DNA from: Dasypus novemcinctus
Taxonomy: Eukaryota; Chordata; Mammalia; Cingulata; Dasypodidae
Direction: 5' to 3'
Assembly: GCF_030445035.2 (NCBI RefSeq)
Contig: NC_080685.1
Span: 111,526,432-111,590,431, forward strand
Length of the DNA: 64,000 nt
The position numbers were made by a program, and so were the translations under genes. Of this stretch, positions 56,745 to 64,000 are shown one piece after another. The stretch's first letter is position 1. Every line of letters begins with the position of its first letter. The notes beneath the pieces were generated by a model, which had not been told where the DNA came from, did no database searches, and worked only from the letters and a program-made list of their open reading frames with translations.

Positions 56745-57267
56745 TGTTAGCAGAAAGCTCTGGGCTCTGGGCTTCTAGGTTCTTGGCTTATGTCGCATAA
56801 AAGAAGTAAGGACTCGCCATAGGGTAGGCAAGGGAGTAAAGAGTTTATTAAGGAACAAGAAAACGAGGAAAGGACACAGGCTGAGGCATAGACGAAGGAG
56901 TGCTGCAGAGTGAGATGTGCATGGAGGCCCAGGTCAGGCCTTTTAAAGTCTTTCCTCCTCCCCTTCATAATGTTGGGGCGGGGCCCCAGCTGTTTGCTGT
57001 TCTGATTGGTTGCCCGACCTGTCAGTTCTCAGGGGCCAATGGTGAGCCCTTTTGTTTGAAGGTATCTGGGGCTTCCCCTTGACCCTGAATGGGATTCCCC
57101 TTCAAATGGGATCCTCATGGCCAGGGTCTCATAGCATCTTTTTGGCAGCCTTCCCCTCAGGAGGTTTCCAGGCAGGGTTTAATGAACATGTCTGTCGGCC
57201 AGGCCTCAGTTGCCTTCCCCGTTTCACTATACTCACCTGCCTCAAGTCCCCCCTCAGAGAGTTTACA
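56745..57267 (-). mobile_element. LTR of a probable class I ERV, reversed
   Basis: 523 bp, TGTAAACTC to GCTAACA on the minus strand. It is the same family as 30590-31491. A purine-rich tract (complement of CCCTTTCTTTT at 57268) adjoins its 5' edge, as expected for a 3' LTR. Confidence 0.65.
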
Positions 57268-57274
57268 CCCTTTC

Positions 57275-57660
57275 TTTTTTTTAAAGATTTATTTATTTAT
57301 TTACCCCCATCCCCCATGGTCTGCTCTCTGTGTCCATTCACTGTGCATTCTTCTGTGTCTGCTTGTCTTCTCTTTAGGCGGCACTGGGAACTGATCCTGG
57401 AACCTTCTGGAGTGGGAAAGAGGCGCTCAATCTCTTGCACCACCTCAGCAACCTGGTCTGCTGCATCTCTTATGGTCTCTCCTCTGTGTCTCTTTTTGTT
57501 GCATCATCTTGCTGTGCCAGCTCGCCGCGCTGGCCGTCACTCCACATGGGCCAGCTTTCTGTGTGGGCCAGCTTGCCCTCACCAGGAGGCCCTGGGAATT
57601 GAACCCTGGACCTCCCATATGGTAGACGGGAGCCCATTCACTTGAGCTACTTCTTCTTCC
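57275..57660 (-). mobile_element. Diverged long DAS-type SINE
   Basis: T-run, CATGGTCTGCTCTCTGTGTCC and the head GAGCTACTTCTTCTTCCC are clear. The middle (GAACTGATCCTGGAACCTTC) differs from the other copies, suggesting a distinct subfamily. Confidence 0.75.
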
Positions 57661-58852
57661 CAAATTTATCAGAACTTTTAACATGTTCAATATCCCTCTG
57701 CATATGATCTAGAATAGAAGAGATATTATCACATTCATCAGGTGTATAGGTACAGTACTTCATACTAATCAAGTATAGTCAATGCACAAGTGCCTCTTTG
57801 AGCTGCTGTTAATAGATCAAAGCTCCAGGTTTGCAATGCCATACATGTTATCACTCTAAGGGAGCAGGTCATAATGCCAATTGCATTATGCTCCACTTGG
57901 TATGCTCTTCACACAGCCAGCATGCTGCAGCACCATTGATCCTAGAGAGAGACTAGGAAGGTAGGCTCCAGTTTTCCCCAGCTTGGTGCATAGTGCCCTT
58001 TGGTACTGTGAAACAGAGTCAGTCTAGAGACATTGCCCATTGTAAATCTGGCCATATTGAACCGTCATTGGCTGCTGCAGGAGTCTAAAACTGCAGTGTA
58101 CTCTCCATCCCCTTCAGGAGCATGTCTGGATAAGGTAGGTATACCTTTATCGTCTGCAAGCATAGGCCAAAAGAAAGTTCCCTAGCCAGTCCCTCTCCTA
58201 ACAGGAGAGCCGGCTTGCAAGCCAAGGTCTGGGAACCAGACGCAGACATCTCCCAAGACCTCTAAGGCTGTGGGGATGCCAAGAGACACAGGGCTCCCGA
58301 TATCTTGGATGTGGGGACAGCAAGGAAGGCTCCCAACCTCCAGGACCCTGGTTCAGTGAGCAATCTCTTCAACCAGGTCTAGTAATGTGACACTATGAAG
58401 ACTGATGAGCCAGCAATTAGGGTGGCTCCTAATTGGGACAATCTGCCTATTAATGGTCTAAAAAAGAAGAGGCTAATCTTTTCCTGCCACACCATGTGGC
58501 CACAGTACAGCCAAAAGCGGGCTCTGTATAGGACCCTGAACTCCAGTTAAACTTGTGTAAGAGAGAAGGAGAGGACAGACAGATTTGAGGGCCAGAGACC
58601 ATGTGGCCATGTTTCCTTAAAGGGATGAGAAAATGTTCTACCAAACTGATCAACTAAAAGACCAGGGAAATTAATTTTTCCTAAGCAATTTGACCTACAC
58701 AACACCCAAGGCTTTCTCTTTGCAAGAGCTTTGAGGGAAGGGCTAGGTATGGCAGATTAAAACTCTATCTTCTAGGCCAAAGAATTAAGAATTAGTTTGC
58801 CTTGTAATTCCCAAATTTAAACCTTTTAAAAGCCTTAAAATAAGGGTGGTTA

Positions 58853-59056
58853 ACCAGTGTATATGAGGTGCAGAGGTGCCCAAAGATGTACTTACCAAAT
58901 CCAATGGATGTGTCATGATGATGGGAACGAGTGTTGTTGGGGGGGGGGGAGAAGGGGGGTGGGGGGGTGGGGTTGAATGGGACCTCACATATATATTTTT
59001 AATGTAATATTATTACAAAGTCAATAAAAAATAAAAAAATTTAAAAAAAAAAAAAA
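58853..59056 (+). mobile_element. 5'-truncated L1-type 3' UTR
   Basis: A short end copy with a G-run (about 58938-58975) and A tail, flanked by AAGGGTGGTTA (58842-58852 and 59057-59067). Confidence 0.85.
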
Positions 59057-59394
59057 AAGGGTGGTTAGTAATCCTGTTACCAACTTCCAGTAAGTAAAGG
59101 AAAAATCCTTAAAAGCTATGGAAAGTTCTTTCCTAATAATAATTATCCCAGAACCTAGCAGTCAGTATGCATTTAAAGTAAGAGATAGATTTCAACACCG
59201 TCAAACTCTCTTCTGCATTCAAACCAGGCCTTCAGTACACTGCATGGTAACTCTCCATTTGAGTTATTGGCCAGGTTGGGCACTGACCACTAAGACTCAA
59301 GGGGTCTTAGAAAGTGGCCATGAGAGAGCACATTTTATGGGCACGGCCAGAGACCAAGTTTCCCAGTTAAACCAGACATTAAGAGATAATTAAG

Positions 59395-59789
59395 GGAAAT
59401 GGACTTGGCCCAGTGGTTAGGGCGTCCGTCTACCACATGGGAGGTCCGCGGTTCAAACCCCGGGCCTCCTTGACCCGTGTGGAGCTGGCCCATGCGCAGT
59501 GCTGATGCGCGCAAGGAGTGCCGTGCCATGTAGGGGTGTCCCCCGCGTAGGGGAGCCCCACGCGAAAGGAGTGTGCCCAAGGAGAGCCGCCCAGCGCGAA
59601 AGAAAGAGCAGCCTGCCCAGGAATGGCACCGCCCACACTTCCCCAGCCGCTGATGACAACAGAAGCGGACAAAGAAACAAGACGCAGCAAACAGACACAG
59701 AGAGCAGACAACCAGGGGAGGGGGGGAATTAAATTAATTAATTAATTAATTAATAAAAAAGGAACTATTATTTAAAAAAAAAAGAGAGA
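59395..59789 (+). mobile_element. Long DAS-type SINE
   Basis: A sense full copy between GAGATAATTAAG and GAGATCATTAAG, with (TTAA)n and A-rich tail. Confidence 0.9.
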
Positions 59790-60074
59790 GAGATCATTAA
59801 GAAGCAGAGACTGATCTGCGGTTTACAGGGAAACAGCCTCAGGGGCCCAGAGGAAATGGATTAAGAGGAACTTGAGGGCCTCCTGGGGGCCGAGTAAGGA
59901 ACGAGAGACTCCTGGCATGGCCAGGAGGAGACTCTCAGGGCCTCACTAATAAAGCAAAAGAGGGCACAGGCAGTGTCAGTATAACTACCCCCAGCTCTTT
60001 TCCAGTGACTATTTGCATGGTATGTTTTCCATCTTTTCACTTTCTTTCTAAAAATTTATTTATTTATTTATTTT

Positions 60075-60180
60075 CATTATTGTATTGTGTTCAGTTTTAT
60101 ATATGCAACACAATACAATAGTAGTGGCAAGGAGTGTGCCCCATAAGGACCCAAGAACACAATATAATAGTAGTGGCATT
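60075..60180. repeat. Hairpin with a near-perfect direct repeat around a tiny SINE scrap
   Basis: TATTGTATTGTGTT and AACACAATACAATA form a 14-base inverted pair with a ~15-base loop. The right arm and following AGTAGTGGCA recur after a ~25-base stretch identical in wording to the SINE body (GGAGTGTGCCCCATAAGGA). Confidence 0.6.
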
Positions 60181-61073
60181 TAAAATTTTCTCACGGGGTT
60201 GCCTTTACTGGAGGTCTTCATTTTTCATGACACCTTGATCCACTGTCTTGTTTCCTTTCCTTTCAGTCTGAACAACTCCTTTCAGTACTGTTTGTAGGGC
60301 AGGCCAAGTGATCGTGAACTTCCTCAGCTTTTGTTTTTCTGGAAATGTCCTAATCTCTCCCTCATTTTTGAAAGACGGTCTTACCAGATATAAAAGTCTT
60401 GGAAATTGTGTTCTTTCAGCACTTTAGATATTTCATCCCACTGCCTTCTGCCTCCATGGCTGTTAAAGATAATTCAGCACTTAATCTTTTTAGACTTCCT
60501 TTTACATAACATGTGGCTTTTCTGTTGCAGCTTGCAGAACTCTCTCCATGTCCTGGTTTGACCGCTACGTATTTGGGCATGGTTCTCTTTGAGTTTATCC
60601 TGTATGTTTGTCTGGCTTCTTAATGCTCATACTCACGGCTTTTTCTAAATTCGGTGAGTTTTCTGCCATTATTTGTTTGGATATTCCTTCTACTCCTCTC
60701 TTTCTTCTCCCTCTGGGACTCCTACAGTGCGTATATGGGTATGCTTGATGTCATGCAGCAGATCTTTTAATTTTCTGTTTTTATTTTTTTTCCTACTCCT
60801 CAGCCCAAATTATTTCAATTGTCTTATCTTTGAGTTCACTGATTCTTTTTCTGCCATCTACAATCTGTTGTTGAAAGTTTGGGAATTTTTCATTTCAATT
60901 ATTGTGGTCATTTGTTTCCAGTACTGCTATTTGGATCCTTTATAAAATTTCTGTTATTGAGATTCTCAAATAGCTTATTCATTGTCTTCCTGATATACTT
61001 TTGTTCTTTCTCTATGTTTTCCTTGAGGTCTTTGAGAATATTGAATATTATTTTTTTAACAGTCTTTGTCTAG
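60181..61073 (-). mobile_element. Old L1 (L1M-like), reversed
   Basis: Landmarks such as GTACTGTTTGTAGGGCAGG, CTCAGCTTTTGTTTTTCTGG, TTTTTGAAAGACGGTC, GCCATTATTTGTTTGGATATTCC and CTGGGACTCCTACAGTGCG are those of an old reversed mammalian L1. Non-coding. Confidence 0.6.
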
Positions 61074-64000
61074 ACAACCAGCAAGATGGTGGTGGAGTAA
61101 GAAGCTCCTAGAGTCAGCTCCTGCCACGGAGCAGTGAGCAAACACCCAGAGCTCTCTGGAGCAGCTGAAGCACCTGTTTGGGGGCTGCGGGAGACCAAAA
61201 GAGCATATTGCCACATCCTTGAAGGAGTGGAAGGACGAGTTGCCCATCTGCAGAGAAGACTCATAGAGCACTCCATGCCCTGGAGGCCCGTGCCCATCCT
61301 CCACTGGAGCCACAAGCCACCTCAGGAGCTGTTCCACGACTGGAATTGGAAGCTCCACTTCTCAAAAACGGGGGAGAAAGAGACGGCTGGGCACCAACTT
61401 CAGCTACTGATGAGTAAATTCAGCGGGATAAAGTATAATCCTGAGAACAGCTAAAGTTTGAGCCTGTCCAAGCCAGAAAGAGGCCAGGAGCTGCCATCTG
61501 AACTCCACACCTGGCACGAGGGGAAGTGGGGTGGACTTACAATCCCAGGGCTGGTGGGGACCGGCTTCTTTCCATCCAGTTCAGATGGCAGCTCTGGTCT
61601 AAGGCCCAGTGCCACCTCCAGCAAGGAGGAGGCTGTGGGGACCTGCACCAGCCTCTCTGGGAAATTACCAGCCAAGCTGCAGAGGCCCGTGATTATCCTA
61701 TTCTGGCAGCAGAAGCCGCCCCAGGAACTATTCTGTGGCTGGAATAAGAAGCTCCATTTCCCAAAAACAGGGAGGAGAAGACAGTTGGCTGCTGATTTCA
61801 GCTACTCATTGGTAGACTCGGATGGCTAAGGAATAACCCTAGGAACAGCTGGGGTGTGAATTTGTCCAAGTCGGAAAGAGATTTCCCCAGCCTGAGGGGG
61901 AGCCAGGGCCGTAAATCACAGTGACGGTAGGAAGCTGTTTCTTTCACCCAGATGGGCCTGCAGCCCTAGACTAGGCATCAGCCCCACCTCTGGCAGGAAG
62001 GAGGCTGGGGGACCCCCACACCAGCCTATCCAGGCAACTACAAGTACATTTGATTGGCAAAGACTTAAAATCGGAGTCTACCGGTCATCTTGGACCCGCA
62101 CTGCATAGACTGCTGCCCACACCCGCAGCTCCATCCCTGCCCCAGACCGGGGAGAAAGGGGCATGAAGCTTCATCAGTCTCTCTGGGCAACTACAGTCTA
62201 GGCCTGCATGACTTGGATTATTCTACACAGCTGTAGCTCTGCCCCCAACTGTGTCAAAGGAGAAAGTTGGGAGAAGCTTCATAGAGGGCAGCTTGAGCCT
62301 CCACAGCTTACAGCACCAACTATATCCTTGGCTCCTACTACACAACCAGCAAGGGAGAAAGGGCAGGAAGCCCTAAACTAAAGAGAAAAACTGCACCAGA
62401 ATAACTATTCTAGTAAGTCAGATGCCAAGAAACCAACAAAAAATTACAATCCACACCAAGAAGCAGGAAGCTATGGCCCAATTAAAGGAAGAAGATAAGC
62501 CTCCAGGTGACATAAGAATTGAGACAACTAATTATAGATGTTCAAACAAATCTCCTTAATAAATTCAATGAGATGGCAAAAGAGATTAAGGATATTAAGA
62601 AGACACTGGATGAGGACAAAGAAGAATCTGAAAGCATACATAGAAAAATAGTAGATCTTATGGGAATGAAAGGTGCAATCAATGAAATTTAAAAAAATTG
62701 GAATCACATAATAGTAGAATTGAGGAGGCTGAAGAAAGGATTGGTGAGTTTGAAGAAATGGCCTCTGAAAGTGAACATACAAAAGAAGAGATGAAGAAAA
62801 GAATGGAAAAAATTGAACAAGGTCTCAGGGAACTAAATGACAGCAAAAGGCATGCAAACATACGTGTCATGGGTGTCCCAGAAGGAGAAGAGAAGGGAAA
62901 AGGGGTAGAAGGAGTGCTTGAAGAAATAACGGTAGAAAATTTCCCAACGCTATTGAAGGATATAGATATCCATGTCCAAGAAGCACAATGTGCTCCCATC
63001 CGAAAAAATCCGAACAGACCAACTATGAGACGCACACTAATCAGGATGTCAGATGCCAAAGGCAAAGAGAGAATTCTGAGAACAGCAAGAGAAAAGCAAT
63101 GCATAACATATAAGGGATACCCAATAAGATTAAGTGCTGATTTCTCACCAGAAACCATGGAGGCAAGAAGACAGTGGTCTGATATATTTAAGATACTATA
63201 AGAGAAAAACTTCTAGCCAAGAATCTCATACCCAGAAAGACTGTCTTTCAAAAATGAGGGTAAGATTAGAATATTCACAGATAAAGAGAAACTGAGAGAA
63301 TTTCTAAGCAAGAGAACAGATTTTCAGGAATCCTAAGGGTGTGCTAGAGTCTGAAAAAAAAAAAAAGACAGGAGAAAAAGGCCTGGAAGAGAGTCTAGAA
63401 ATGAAGATTATATCAATAAAAGTAACTGAAAGTGTCAAAAGAGTGGTGAAAATAAAATATGACAGATAAAACTCAAATAGTCAGGAATAAACTTAACCAA
63501 TGATGTAAAGCACTTGTATTCAGAAAACTGCAGCTCAGTGTTAAGAGAGATCAAAAAAGGCCTAAAGAACTGGAAGAACATTCCATGCTCATAGATTGGA
63601 AGACTAAATATCATTAAGATGTCAATTCTATTCAAAATGATATACAGAGTCAATGCAATCTGATAAAAATTCCACCAGCATCAAAAAAAAAGAAAGGAAA
63701 GAAAACACAATCATCAAATTCATTTGGAAGGGCAAAGGGTCCTGAATAGCCAGAAACATCATAAAAAGAAAAAGCAAACCCTCATCTCCAGACTTTAAAT
63801 CATATTACCTAGCTATAGTGATAAAAACAGCATGGTACTGGCATAAAGACAGACACATAGACCAATGGAAGTAAAATGACGGTTCAGAAACAGACCCTCA
63901 CAGGTATGGTCAAGTGGTTTTTGACTAGCCTGTCAAACCCACACAGCTCGGGCAGAACAGGTGATTCAACAAATGGTGCTGAAAGAATTGGATATCCATA
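61074..64000 (+). mobile_element. Half-L1, copy 2, cut by the window end
   Basis: The same 5' end, 5' UTR, ORF1 and spacer as copy 1, with the same jump from the ORF1/ORF2 boundary into the end of ORF2 at about 63477. Flanks differ from copy 1, so it is an independent insertion rather than a segmental duplication. The 3' end lies outside the window. Confidence 0.75.
62422..63201 (+). pseudogene. L1 ORF1 of half-L1 copy 2
   Basis: The N-terminus (MPRNQQKITIHTKKQEA), coiled coil, RHANIRVMGVPEGEE and MRRTLIRMSDAKGKERIL are readable. There are frameshifts at about 62513 and 62688. The stop at 63199-63201 is at the same place as in copy 1. Not translatable as a whole. Confidence 0.8.

Larger units (their letters stand above)
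57268..60000 (-). mobile_element. Possible internal remnant of the same ERV, with SINE and L1 insertions
   Basis: Upstream of the LTR on its strand lies sequence with no host-gene match. A faint Env-like stretch occurs around 57680-57760. It is interrupted by SINEs (57275-57660, 59395-59789) and an L1 tail (58853-59056). It is degraded beyond gene calls, no second LTR is seen, and the outer limit is a guess. Confidence 0.3.

Noticed and set aside
28086-64000. Search for NVL or FBXO28 exons next to DEGS1
   Set aside because: Known human neighbours, but no exon of either could be recognised in this window.

Overview
The window is nuclear DNA from a xenarthran mammal, most likely an armadillo (Dasypus). 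The main evidence is the repeat content. It holds about twenty copies of a long (~380 bp) tRNA-headed SINE and about ten of a short (~80 bp) tRNA-Ala-like SINE, often as dimers, of the armadillo-restricted DAS type. It also holds xenarthran-looking L1 elements, several LTR families, and one recognisable single-copy vertebrate gene. Repeat names below come from recognition by eye; no library search was run.

The only complete host gene is DEGS1 (sphingolipid delta4-desaturase), on the plus strand. Its coding exons are 20658-20739, 23420-24162 and 27323-27469, which join in frame to 323 codons, the usual length of the family. Exon 1 lies in a CpG island (about 20215-21290), and a 3' UTR with poly(A) signals runs to about 28085. 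All three histidine boxes and the N-terminal myristoylation glycine are present. The introns hold SINEs, a MIR and old L1 fragments.

Layout. 1-2280: 3' end of an endogenous retrovirus, a U6 pseudogene with a tandemly repeated 5' end, and L1 3'-UTR pieces. 2280-7515: an L1 with an inverted 5' end, interrupted by a SINE dimer and by a retroposed transcript carrying the start of RASGEF1C. 7516-9130: an ACTB retrocopy with a strikingly GC-rich coding part. 9213-20200: nested L1, SINE and solo LTR layers. 20215-28085: DEGS1. 28100-41480: sparsely annotated intergenic DNA with MIR, L2, SINE and LTR pieces. 41491-52280: a full-length, internally deleted ('half') L1 that was later hit by a SINE and by an ERV-K-like provirus. 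52290-61070: old L1 tails, LTR elements and SINEs. 61074-64000: a second half-L1 with the same internal deletion, cut by the window end.

The points most worth following are the shared deletion junction in the two half-L1 copies, the retroposed LTR-like/RASGEF1C chimeric transcript, the GC-shifted ACTB retrocopy, and the U6/L1 chimera with a triplicated U6 start. No neighbouring host gene (for example NVL or FBXO28, the human neighbours of DEGS1) is recognisable here.
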